Shown here in pieces: positions 1 through 7,643 of a DNA stretch of 30,680 bases. Positions within the stretch are counted from its first letter, which is position 1. The number at the start of each line of letters is the position of its first letter. A program made the position numbers and the translations under genes. Under the pieces are notes generated by a model, which saw nothing but the letters and a program-made list of their open reading frames with translations, did no database searches and was not told the DNA's origin. Source of the stretch: Bacteroidota bacterium (lineage in GTDB: Bacteria; Bacteroidota; Bacteroidia; Bacteroidales; Porphyromonadaceae); NCBI GenBank assembly GCA_023388555.1, contig JAEWGA010000004.1:1-30680 (forward strand). Direction: 5' to 3'.

Positions 1-743
1 CCGGTTTTAGGCATCACCTCCTTGAAGTTACGGGTTTGCATCATATAAATGTCGCCCTCCTTGGTAAGAACCGAAGCCAAGTGACCCACCGTTTCAAACT
101 TAACGCCGGCAGCCAAGCTATCGGGGTCCAGGAAGAAGCGGTTGTAGGAAATATCCAAAACCGCGGGAGTTCCCTCCACCTTTCGGCCCAAACTCGGCTC
201 CATAATGTTGGCATTAAGCACATTTTCCGAGCCATCTTCAGGGATAGAATAGGAGTCCACCTCGGTAATCTTGGACCCTTCAGCGGTCTCTTTCAGTACG
301 AAGAAACCTTTAAAACGAGATATGAAGAGCTGAAAGCTTGCCGAGCTGGACAAGTCGCTGCTCTTGGAGCGCACCTCTAAAAAGCCGGTGTAACGCCCCG
401 GTGCTATTGTTATAGCGTAGGAAAGGTTTTTATCTGTTCCTATTTCAAACCTCTTCTTTTTGGGGTCCGACTGGCTGTACAAAGTCCACTGGTACTCCAA
501 ATCGTCATCCTCAAAGGAGGATTCCACAAGGGGCTTTATTTCCAGCTGTTCCAGTGCAGAATATATGTAGCTCTTACGAATACTATCAATAGTGATGTAA
601 CCTACACGAGGGTCTTTGGCATTGGGGTCGTTATTTACAAAAACGGCAGGGGTACTTCGGTCCTTGTAACAACCTGTAAAAGAAAGGAGTAACAATAAGC
701 ACACCGAAAGTACGGAGGTATATTTAAAGTTCATAGTAGCCAT
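1..743 (-). CDS. PKD-like family SusCD-associated surface lipoprotein (3' end outside window)
   Basis: An open frame runs leftward from an ATG at 743 (or the in-frame ATG at 734) to the window edge without a stop, giving 247 codons. Counted from the second Met, the N-terminus has a basic start, a Leu-rich core and the lipobox FTGC followed by Tyr-Lys-Asp, so it should be an exported lipoprotein. The rest is beta-rich, and a stretch near residues 50-110 (QWTLYSQSD, then ITIAPGRYTG) resembles the PKD-like lipoproteins that follow DUF4843 genes in Bacteroidetes SusCD loci. It begins 24 nt after the DUF4843-type gene and is surely in the same operon. Its likely role is as an extra surface subunit of the SusCD transporter, perhaps binding or capping the ligand. 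The substrate is unknown. Family members are often around 500 aa, so about half the protein is probably missing here. The family call is moderately certain; the lipoprotein call is firm. Confidence 0.65.
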   Translation of the reverse strand, partial: MATMNFKYTSVLSVCLLLLLSFTGCYKDRSTPAVFVNNDPNAKDPRVGYITIDSIRKSYIYSALEQLEIKPLVESSFEDDDLEYQWTLYSQSDPKKKRFEIGTDKNLSYAITIAPGRYTGFLEVRSKSSDLSSSASFQLFISRFKGFFVLKETAEGSKITEVDSYSIPEDGSENVLNANIMEPSLGRKVEGTPAVLDISYNRFFLDPDSLAAGVKFETVGHLASVLTKEGDIYMMQTRNFKEVMPKT

Positions 744-767
744 ATCTTGGAGGTATATTTTAAGGTA

Positions 768-1643
768 TTACAAACCACCTTTGAAAGAAACGGGTTTGCC
801 TTTATCTGTGCCTTCAGTTTCCATTAAGGGACCTTTGCCCTCTTTTTTACGTTCCGCATTTAGGTTTGCCAAGGCTGTTACGCAGTGTTGCAAAAGGCTC
901 TGAACGTATTCTTGGTCACAGTCGTACTTATCAAACTTGTTATCCCGAATATATTGTTCGTCCCAATGCTCTCCTGTAGCGGAAATCATTAGGCGGTGTT
1001 TTTCGGCACCCCACTCGCCAAAGTAGTATTTTACCACCCCAGCACTCCAGTTGGTAGGACGCACCAATTTATCCGAGAGCGATATTGTACGCGTAATGGC
1101 ATTCCCGTACCCTGGTGCAAAATCGTCGCTTTCCACAATACGGAAGGTTAGTTTTACGTTGCCCTCTTCGTTCTTCAGGTCGGGGGAGCGCAAAATCTTT
1201 ATAGGAATTCTGCCATGAATACTATCGGCATCTATAAACAGTTTGTCTTTATAAAAAGGGTCGTCGAAAGGCACAAAATGCACACCCGCCTGGGCTTCAC
1301 GAGTTTTAGGTGCCTCGGAGCCTGCTTTTTTAGCCTCTTCCTCTTGTTGTTTTTTCTCCTCTTCGGTGGGGAATACTTGCTCCAACCGGATGTAACGTTT
1401 ATGATCCGATATTCCCCCTATGAGCGACACCGGGTACCATATTACATCTTCCGTTTGGTCTATTTTGGCAAACACAAAACTATACGTTTGGAATTCTGTG
1501 GGAGCTCCGGGCAAACTTTTGTCAAAGAACACCATACCCTTTGCCGAGGTGTCGTATAGTGGTAGTGGCTTTTCGCACGAAAGCAACAGTACACTTAGCA
1601 ATGTACCACTTACAAGGGTTGTTATATAAGCTTGTAGTTTCAT
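768..1643 (-). CDS. DUF4843-type SusCD-associated lipoprotein
   Basis: This is a 291-aa protein from the Met at 1643. An upstream in-frame Met at 1667 would add eight residues, but the shorter form starts with a standard lipoprotein signal: a Lys, a hydrophobic core and the lipobox LLSC at residues 20-23, followed by Glu. The C-terminal half has the aromatic pattern YYFGEWGAEKHRLMI near residues 206-220, which resembles the conserved 'YyfG.ws..Kh..m' block of DUF4843. Members sit downstream of susD and are thought to be surface accessories of the transporter; their biochemical role is not established. A strongly charged Glu/Lys-rich stretch near residues 92-112 looks like a linker or insertion. 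The gene lies 33 nt after susD and 24 nt before the PKD-like lipoprotein gene, so it is operonic with both. Confidence 0.75.
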   Translation of the reverse strand: MKLQAYITTLVSGTLLSVLLLSCEKPLPLYDTSAKGMVFFDKSLPGAPTEFQTYSFVFAKIDQTEDVIWYPVSLIGGISDHKRYIRLEQVFPTEEEKKQQEEEAKKAGSEAPKTREAQAGVHFVPFDDPFYKDKLFIDADSIHGRIPIKILRSPDLKNEEGNVKLTFRIVESDDFAPGYGNAITRTISLSDKLVRPTNWSAGVVKYYFGEWGAEKHRLMISATGEHWDEQYIRDNKFDKYDCDQEYVQSLLQHCVTALANLNAERKKEGKGPLMETEGTDKGKPVSFKGGL

Positions 1644-1676
1644 AATCATAACTGTTTTCAGGTGCAACGCCTAAGT

Positions 1677-3233
1677 TTATTTCCCAGTATTATCTTCGCC
1701 CTTTGCACTATCGGCTTCGTCTTTAGTAGCAACACCTTCGGGCAAAGGTATTACGTAAAAATCTTCCTTTAGCTCTTTATTGCCCAAAGGGAGGTCTTTG
1801 GTAAAGGTTCGTTTGTAGTAGTAGAAGAGTTGCCCCTCGGCAATAAACTCACGCAGGTATTCTTCGCCTACCACGGCTGGCACTTCATCCAACGATTTAA
1901 AGATGTTTTCGTTTTCGGGGTTTACATTTTTGCTACGTAGGAATTCCACGTAAAGGCGGTTAGCTTCTGCCAGGTCGGGAGTTGTTTCTATGGCTATCAG
2001 GTAAATTTCCGATAGGCGCAAGTTGGGAATCACCGAGTGGTTTGCCTTATAGTCCATGGACGATAGTTTGTCCGTATCATTAGCATCTACCGTTACCGCA
2101 TACTTTTGTATGGTAGGTATTTCCCCTGAGGCGTCGCTATTGCTAATAGGGGTTTTGAGCTTCCAAATATTTTTGAAGCGTACATCGCTGGTAAGGTTTT
2201 TCCCCTTGAATACAATATTTTCCAAGTCATCCTTGGTAATGTATTGTATACGAGAAGGGTCCACCGAGCGAGGCCCCCAAATAAGGCCCTCGGTAGCTTT
2301 ACCTACATCTTCAATAGGAATCTTAAATAGGGCTTCGGAGGGGGAGTTTAGTTTTCCCTTGTCCACATCCTCCAAGGTGGAGAGTTTAAATACGGGTTTT
2401 CCTTCTTCATCCTTAGCCTCTATAATATTTTTTGCATAGGCGTATGCTTCCTGCTTTTCGCCTAAATAAAGAGCTAAACGCGCCTGCAAGCCTAATACTG
2501 CCCAATAGTTAAGGCGTACAACTCGGGTTCCGCCAGTGTAAAAGGCTATTTTTTGCAACCTTTCTCTTAACTCTTTGGGGGTTTTATTGCTTATGGGGTC
2601 GTTATTTACCAGCAATGCTTCGGCCTTCTTCAGGTCCTCTTTAATGCGTTGTACAAACTCGGCTTGCGACAAGTACTCGGTGTCGTGCTTGTAGCTCACG
2701 GTTTTGGCGTAGGGCAAAAGCACGGTTTTAGTACCTCCTTGGGGGAGTTGCCCATACAAGCGCATAAGGTCCATGTTAATAAAAGCACGTAGGGCGTGTG
2801 CTTCGCCCAATATTACGGAGCGCTCAGCTTCGTCCCGAATAGTAGTACAACCACTTTCCAGCACTTTGTTCACCTGTGCCAGTATGTTAAACATACTCTT
2901 AGAAGTACTCAGGGAGGTGTTGCGGAAGTTATCGGTGTCGTACAAATGGCTAAAAACATCCAATAAGGCCTTGGAATTGGTGCCAGAAGGGGTTTCCCAC
3001 ACTTGTGCCAACTGCTCAATAAAGGATACCGATAAGCTTCCCCCGTACAGCGTATTCCCTGTTAAAGGCACATAAGCACCAGCCAAGGCATCTCGGCACC
3101 CTTGTACGGTCTGGAACTGTTTGGATTCGGGCACTTCATCTTTACGAGGCACTTCGAGCCACTTAGTACAAGAGGCTAAACTCACAGATGCTACTACTGC
3201 AATTAGAGGGAGGCGATATATGTTGCGTATCAT
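1677..3233 (-). CDS. susD: SusD/RagB family nutrient-binding outer-membrane lipoprotein
   Basis: This 518-aa protein is of usual length for SusD/RagB. It is a surface lipoprotein that acts as a hinged lid over the SusC barrel and binds the ligand before import. The signal peptide ends in the lipobox LASC at residues 19-22, and the next residues (CTKWLEVPRKDEVPES) are the familiar SusD start in which a Leu and Pro-rich stretch leads to the first TPR-like helices. A motif around residues 140-155 (GEAHALRAFINMDLMRLYG) is the hallmark SusD segment 'gEa.alRaf.yf.l.r.yG'. Near the C-terminus, LRLSEIYLIAIE matches the 'mRLaEvyLi.AEA' motif. The gene follows susC by 24 nt. The symbol denotes the family only. 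The companion genes (DUF4843 and PKD-like, with no glycoside hydrolase in the window) argue against a classical starch or glycan locus; peptide or another ligand is possible but not shown. Confidence 0.95.
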   Translation of the reverse strand: MIRNIYRLPLIAVVASVSLASCTKWLEVPRKDEVPESKQFQTVQGCRDALAGAYVPLTGNTLYGGSLSVSFIEQLAQVWETPSGTNSKALLDVFSHLYDTDNFRNTSLSTSKSMFNILAQVNKVLESGCTTIRDEAERSVILGEAHALRAFINMDLMRLYGQLPQGGTKTVLLPYAKTVSYKHDTEYLSQAEFVQRIKEDLKKAEALLVNNDPISNKTPKELRERLQKIAFYTGGTRVVRLNYWAVLGLQARLALYLGEKQEAYAYAKNIIEAKDEEGKPVFKLSTLEDVDKGKLNSPSEALFKIPIEDVGKATEGLIWGPRSVDPSRIQYITKDDLENIVFKGKNLTSDVRFKNIWKLKTPISNSDASGEIPTIQKYAVTVDANDTDKLSSMDYKANHSVIPNLRLSEIYLIAIETTPDLAEANRLYVEFLRSKNVNPENENIFKSLDEVPAVVGEEYLREFIAEGQLFYYYKRTFTKDLPLGNKELKEDFYVIPLPEGVATKDEADSAKGEDNTGK

Positions 3234-3257
3234 TGTGATAATATAAAGTCGTGAGGG

Positions 3258-6200
3258 TTAGTAGTATAAGGATACCGATCCAATAACCGTACGGGCAAAT
3301 GGGTAGTACAAACCACGCTCTACCTTTACGGATGAGAAGGTGGCCAGGTTGGAGGTATTTACCGAGAAGTTAATGGAGCGTAAGCCCAGGTGTTTTTTCA
3401 CATAGTCCGTATCCCAACGGTACTGTACACTTAGGCTCTGGATGTCCAAGGTATTGTCGGGCATAATAAAGCGGGTACTTCCTACAGGAGTAGTGCTGTT
3501 AGCATCGAAGTTACGGAAAAACACATGGTCGCCAGGCTTCATCCAGCGGTCGCTCAGTACACGGGCGTCTACGTTGGTGTCTCCTATTTGCCCGCGAGAT
3601 ACCTCTACTTTGTCGCGTAAGGTGTTGTTAACCATTAGACCGCCAAAGCGGTAACCTAACGAGAGGTTAACGGTGAGCCCTTTCCAGGTAAATATGGAGT
3701 TCACAATACCACGGTATGGGGAGTCGCCGCTGCCTATAAACACCTTGTCGGCAGGAGTTATATTTTGTACAATAGCCCCTTCTTTGTTTAGTAGTACCTC
3801 CTCACCCGTAGCAGGGTTTATACCCAACGAGCGGTAGGCGTACAAGGCGTTTACGGGGTACCCTTCCATCATAAGACGGCTGGGGTCCATTCCGCCATTT
3901 AGGCGGAGGTAGACTTCATTTTGCTTCTTCACGTCATCGGAGAGGTAAATAATTTTACTGTTATCCCACACAAATTGGGCTCCTACTTGCCAGTAAAGCT
4001 CTTTTTCTACGTTCCGGAAAATGTAGGCATTCAGCCTGGCTTCCAAACCATAGTTACCCAGTACACCCACGTTTTCGGTGTAGGAGTCGAAGCCTGAGGT
4101 AGCTGGCAGGTTCATTTGCGACAACAGGTTGTTGGTGCGCTTGTTATACACCTCAACTTCGCCGCTCAGCCAGTTACGGAACAACCCAAATTCCAAACCG
4201 GCACTCATGGAGCGTGTTATTTGCCATGTAAGGTTAGGGTTACCCCAGCCCGATAGCGAAGCGGCACTCCAAGTAAGGTATTTTGAGCCTCGGTAGCTGT
4301 ACGATGTTACTACTTGGTTATCTTGGAAGTTTACCCACCCTACTTCGCCCATAGAGCCTTTAAGGCGCAGGTTGTTAAAGAGGTCGAACTTCTTAATCCA
4401 CTCTTCGTGGTGTAAGTTCCAGCCAATACCAACACTCCAGAAGGGCGCCCACTTGTTGTTTGCACCAAAGTCCGAAGAGCCATCCATACGGTACGAGCCA
4501 TCGATAAAGAACCTATTGTCGTACACATAGTTGAGGTTACCGGTAAAACCTATACGACGCGACTCTGTTTCGTTACCCACAGGAGTAGTGTTTTTAACGT
4601 ATTGGTGAGCATTGCTCAACATAGATAGGTTTTGGTTGTTGTACCCCTCGCCACTCATAGCATAATTAAAAGCCTGGTTTATTGTGGCAGAAACGTCCAC
4701 ACCACCGTAAAGTTGGTGCTTTTCGCCCAGCAGTTTGGTGTAGCTTAGCGTAGCCCTACCATCCATGGACTTTTGTAGGCCCGACCTCCAATCGTACCTA
4801 CCTTTACGCTGCAGCCCTTCTGGGGTTTCGTAGGTTGGCCCCACGAAGTTGGTATGCTCGGCAGGGCGGAATGTGTCCACGCCTGTTTTGGTTATATTCA
4901 CCCCTATTTGCCCCCTTAGGCGCCAAGCATCGCTTATGAGCCAGTCTGCCGAAAAATTATCGATAAACGACAACCGGTCGTTTTTATTAAATGTATTCAG
5001 CGTAGTATTAAACAGCGGGTTAGCCACAGCCCTACTGTGGTTAAAGTTGGGGAAGGTTCGTACAATATCGCCATTAATATCGTAGGGTGAGTTGTAGGGT
5101 TGTTGGTCCACGTACTGTTTAAAGTCGCCATACTTACTTTCCTCGGCATTGGTAACGCCTACACTAATACTGTTACGGAACACCAGGTTTTTCACTTGGT
5201 AAATAAGCGAGAGGTCGGCTGTTATGCTGTTGCGTAACGACCCCTTCATAACCCCGTTCACAGTGTTGTAGTTTACCCCAGTGGACCAGCGGAACTCGTT
5301 GCTACCGCCGTCCAACCGAACAGCGTAACGCTGCCCTATACCCAGCTGCAGGGGTTTACGCATCCAGTCCACATCCAGTCCGGCACGCACTTGGCGCAAC
5401 CGCTCGTTATAGTAGCGCTGCAAAGCAAAATAGGTGTCGGCATCTTGGCTGTCGTACAAGCCTATGGAGCGTTCCAGCTTTAGCTTATCGGCAGCATTTA
5501 ACAGGTTGTACGACGAAAGGTCCGGAATTTCCAGGTTAACCCCCGCACTACCAAAAACCTTGAGCTTACCGGCTTCGGGCTTTTTGGTAACAATAACAAT
5601 AACACCATTTGCACCCCGGGAACCGTAAATAGAGGTTGCCGAAGCATCTTTAAGGATGTTGATGGACTCTATCTCCTCGTCGTTAAAGTCCATTAGTTTA
5701 TAAATAGACACCTCAAAACCGTCCATTATAATAAGCGGTGTGTTGGCGGTTTGGGTGCCGTACTCATTGTTGAGTTGGTCCAACGATGGTAAAGAGGATC
5801 CACCACGAATCGTGATATTAGGCAACCTGTTGGGGTTGCTCCCCACACTTAGGTTTGTAGGTATATTAATAGAGGCATCTACATTACGAAGGGTTTGCAA
5901 CAAGTTTTGCCCTTTGTTCATTTGTAGGTCCTCTTTGGTTACCACCGATACCGAACCCGTATAGCTTTCTTTGGGCTTGTTGAATATACCGGTTACCACC
6001 ACTTCGTTAAGCGTGCTTACATCTTCGGAGAGTACTACAGTAATTTCCGACTTCCCTTTTACGGGCACTTCTTGCGTCCGGAACCCTATCATAGAAAAGG
6101 TTAGTACATCGGACTCTAACAAGCCGATAAGCATAAACTTACCGTCCGGGTTGGTAATAGCCCCCGCTGTTTTGCGCCCTTTGATGCGGATATGCACCCC

Positions 6201-6422
6201 TGGCAGTGGCTCGCCGCTTTTATCCTTCACTTGCCCGGTAATGCGTAAGCCTTTTGCGGACGGTGCCTGCAAATTAGGCTGGTTAACAACATGTCTACTT
6301 GGTAGGGCGGCCCCAAATATTGGCGTACCCCCTAATACAGTAACGAGCAGGGCACGCATCCAATAGCGAGATGCCGATGCCCACTGACAAGTAGCTGGTG
6401 TAGTACTTTTTTTCGTCGTCAT
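3258..6422 (-). CDS. susC: SusC/RagA family TonB-linked outer-membrane transporter
   Basis: This 1054-aa transporter forms a 22-strand barrel that imports the ligand held by SusD, energised by TonB-ExbBD. Residues 22-40 are a hydrophobic signal segment. Residues 58-132 form a CarboxypepD_reg-like domain (motifs ITGQVKDKSGEPLPGVHI and DGKFMLIG). The NEVVVTGIF motif at 139-147 marks the join to the plug. The plug covers roughly 150-285 and carries ITIRGGSS at 203-210 and DASATSIYGSRGANGVIV at 259-276, both typical of SusC. The barrel runs to a C-terminus ending in aromatic residues (SVSLYY), as expected for BAM recognition. There is no N-terminal STN domain, so this transporter should not signal directly to an anti-sigma factor; no sigma/anti-sigma pair is visible nearby. 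It is the first gene of its operon and follows a leader of roughly 165 nt. Length and order are complete, with no frameshift seen. Confidence 0.97.
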   Translation of the reverse strand: MTTKKSTTPATCQWASASRYWMRALLVTVLGGTPIFGAALPSRHVVNQPNLQAPSAKGLRITGQVKDKSGEPLPGVHIRIKGRKTAGAITNPDGKFMLIGLLESDVLTFSMIGFRTQEVPVKGKSEITVVLSEDVSTLNEVVVTGIFNKPKESYTGSVSVVTKEDLQMNKGQNLLQTLRNVDASINIPTNLSVGSNPNRLPNITIRGGSSLPSLDQLNNEYGTQTANTPLIIMDGFEVSIYKLMDFNDEEIESINILKDASATSIYGSRGANGVIVIVTKKPEAGKLKVFGSAGVNLEIPDLSSYNLLNAADKLKLERSIGLYDSQDADTYFALQRYYNERLRQVRAGLDVDWMRKPLQLGIGQRYAVRLDGGSNEFRWSTGVNYNTVNGVMKGSLRNSITADLSLIYQVKNLVFRNSISVGVTNAEESKYGDFKQYVDQQPYNSPYDINGDIVRTFPNFNHSRAVANPLFNTTLNTFNKNDRLSFIDNFSADWLISDAWRLRGQIGVNITKTGVDTFRPAEHTNFVGPTYETPEGLQRKGRYDWRSGLQKSMDGRATLSYTKLLGEKHQLYGGVDVSATINQAFNYAMSGEGYNNQNLSMLSNAHQYVKNTTPVGNETESRRIGFTGNLNYVYDNRFFIDGSYRMDGSSDFGANNKWAPFWSVGIGWNLHHEEWIKKFDLFNNLRLKGSMGEVGWVNFQDNQVVTSYSYRGSKYLTWSAASLSGWGNPNLTWQITRSMSAGLEFGLFRNWLSGEVEVYNKRTNNLLSQMNLPATSGFDSYTENVGVLGNYGLEARLNAYIFRNVEKELYWQVGAQFVWDNSKIIYLSDDVKKQNEVYLRLNGGMDPSRLMMEGYPVNALYAYRSLGINPATGEEVLLNKEGAIVQNITPADKVFIGSGDSPYRGIVNSIFTWKGLTVNLSLGYRFGGLMVNNTLRDKVEVSRGQIGDTNVDARVLSDRWMKPGDHVFFRNFDANSTTPVGSTRFIMPDNTLDIQSLSVQYRWDTDYVKKHLGLRSINFSVNTSNLATFSSVKVERGLYYPFARTVIGSVSLYY

Positions 6423-6582
6423 AAATGGTGGTTAGGTTACTATTTTTTATCTATGTTTTTCCTCGGCAGTTTTACACCTTAGGTGCTTGGCACAAACACG
6501 AAACGGCTCAACACCCAATATGCTAAGCCCAACGACAGCGATTTATTTTCGGTTGCCTTATAAAACACGCGGGGTAAAATAA

Positions 6583-6601
6583 TGTGATAATCACAAATGT
6601 A
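6583..6601 (-). promoter_or_regulatory. Putative susC promoter -7 box with overlapping palindromic operator
   Basis: Read on the minus strand, 6601-6594 is TACATTTG, an exact match to the Bacteroidetes -7 consensus TAnnTTTG. Directly downstream in the direction of transcription is the perfect 13-nt palindrome TGTGATAATCACA (6583-6595), which would cover the start site. A bound dimer there would block initiation. The -33 element is not clear; only CAA-containing stretches occur about 20 nt upstream. The half-site TGTGA is CRP/FNR-like, but the spacer of 3 is shorter than the usual 6, so the family of regulator is open. A second short palindrome, CACCT-t-AGGTG, lies in the leader at 6475-6485. 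Confidence 0.5.
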
Positions 6602-6740
6602 ACAATTTCAACAATACCAACAATCACCAAGAATTGTTAAAACCACTTTTTGCAGCACCAAACCCTAACAAACAATACAGAATTAACATCTCATGGTGAG
6701 AGAGGCGGAGTTTTCTCCCGCCTTGTTTTGACAAACCTTA

Positions 6741-7340
6741 AGATTATGAGCCCAAAAAATTTAAGTGTTTTTCAGAGGTGGGGCAATGTTTTCTTTGGGA
6801 AAACTTAGAGGTGATTTTGGGTAAAAAAAGGTTGGATTTTAGGGGAGTAAAAAACGGACGGAGCAGGGGTGAAATTTTGGGATAAAAAACGGATGGTTTG
6901 AAGGTGAAATTTTGGGGTAAAAAAGGACGTTTTGGGGGAGTGTTTTTGGGGTAAAAATGGGGTGATTTTGGAGGCAAAAGAGCGACCGCCCGCAATCCCT
7001 TTGCCAGAGCGGGTTTGCGAGGGATGTTAAAAGTTGTGTAAAAATAACTGCGCTTTCTTTTTCAACAAACTGCGCTTTTCGTTACGACAAACTGCGCTTT
7101 CTTTTTTGAAAGACTCCGCAGATATTTTTTTTGCCCCCTCCCCAAAGCAAAAAAAACACCCTAAAAATCACCCCCATTTTTCACCCTCAATTTACCCTCA
7201 AAAATCCACCCCAAAATCAAAAAAAAAATCACCCTAAAACCCACCCCAAAAAACACCCCAAATTTCGGTCCTCCCCGCCCTTAAAAACAGCCTAAAACAA
7301 AAAATGCCCCTCAAAACACCTTAACCCATTTTAAGACAAA
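6741..7340. repeat. Non-coding degenerate repeat array with inverted arms
   Basis: This stretch has no credible gene. The left part (about 6775-6975) is G/T/A-rich on the plus strand and repeats a degenerate unit close to GGTGAAATTTTGGGGTAAAA at 6810-6830, 6867-6889, 6903-6925, 6934-6957 and 6960-6971. The right part (about 7130-7330) is the A/C-rich complement, with repeated CACCC or CCACCCCAAAA blocks. The best inverted match pairs 6951-6968 with 7164-7184 (AAAAATGGGG-TGATTTT against its complement with one extra base), which leaves a loop of about 195 nt. The centre carries GC-rich short pairings (6989-7025) and a 22-bp tandem repeat. A small GC hairpin also lies just before the array at 6704-6722. 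Function is unknown; it may be a structured untranslated region, a recombination substrate or a decayed element. Confidence 0.6.
7046..7111. repeat. Three-copy 22-bp tandem repeat
   Basis: The motif AACTGCGCTTT starts at 7046, 7068 and 7090, giving an exact 22-bp period over three units. The first about 12 bases of each unit are nearly identical; the remainder is T/C-rich or A-rich and degenerate. It sits at the centre of the larger inverted repeat array. Three degenerate units with only 22-bp spacing are too short and too few for a CRISPR. Such iterons can be protein-binding sites, but no binding partner is visible nearby. Confidence 0.75.
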
Positions 7341-7609
7341 GCAACAACCACTATTATATTAGGAGGTGGGAAACATCGTTACGTTTTCACCTCCCATATT
7401 TACTAAAGCATTGGCAACAGAAGCGTTTTTGCTTGCAACACTTCCGCCTTTTACCATTATTATCCGTTCTTGTTTCACAGTTTTGGCGAGAAAAGAGAGG
7501 TATAATCCCTGTCCCTTTTGCGTATAAATACGCCATAACGCAGCATTTTTAGTAAGTTTGTACTCCTTGCTGGTTATATGCTTTGTGCTATTGGGCTGGC
7601 AGATGTACT

Positions 7610-7630
7610 TATACAAACATTGTATACAAT
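7610..7630. promoter_or_regulatory. Overlapping palindromes upstream of ansA, putative operator
   Basis: Two perfect inverted repeats overlap 13 nt before the ansA start. TATACAA-aca-TTGTATA occupies 7610-7626, and the 12-bp ATTGTATACAAT occupies 7619-7630, so three TATACAA half-sites alternate in orientation within 21 bp. This is a common form for a dimeric repressor site. A possible -7 box TAAGTTTG lies at 7553-7560, which would place the palindromes in the leader just past the start site, although no matching -33 element is evident. No regulator gene is adjacent. Confidence 0.45.
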
Positions 7631-7643
7631 AACCTCCTAACCT

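Noticed and set aside
6744..6995. Minus-strand open frame of 83 codons over the left repeat array
   Set aside because: Its Pro/Phe/Lys-rich repeats (YPK, RPF) merely translate the degenerate DNA repeat; no domain, signal or sensible codon pattern.
7046..7111. Possible CRISPR
   Set aside because: Only three degenerate units with a 22-bp period, no distinct spacers and no cas genes.
7034..7237. Plus-strand open frame of 67 codons over the tandem repeat and right array
   Set aside because: Low-complexity product arising from the A/C-rich repeat; the same kind of artefact as on the left arm.
7359..7616. Minus-strand open frame of 85 codons upstream of ansA, including a 32-aa ATG-initiated version with a Gly-Gly near its end
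   Set aside because: The long form needs a TTG start; the short form has a Gly-Gly that could recall a double-glycine leader, but the hydrophobic positions do not fit and no transporter or peptidase is nearby.
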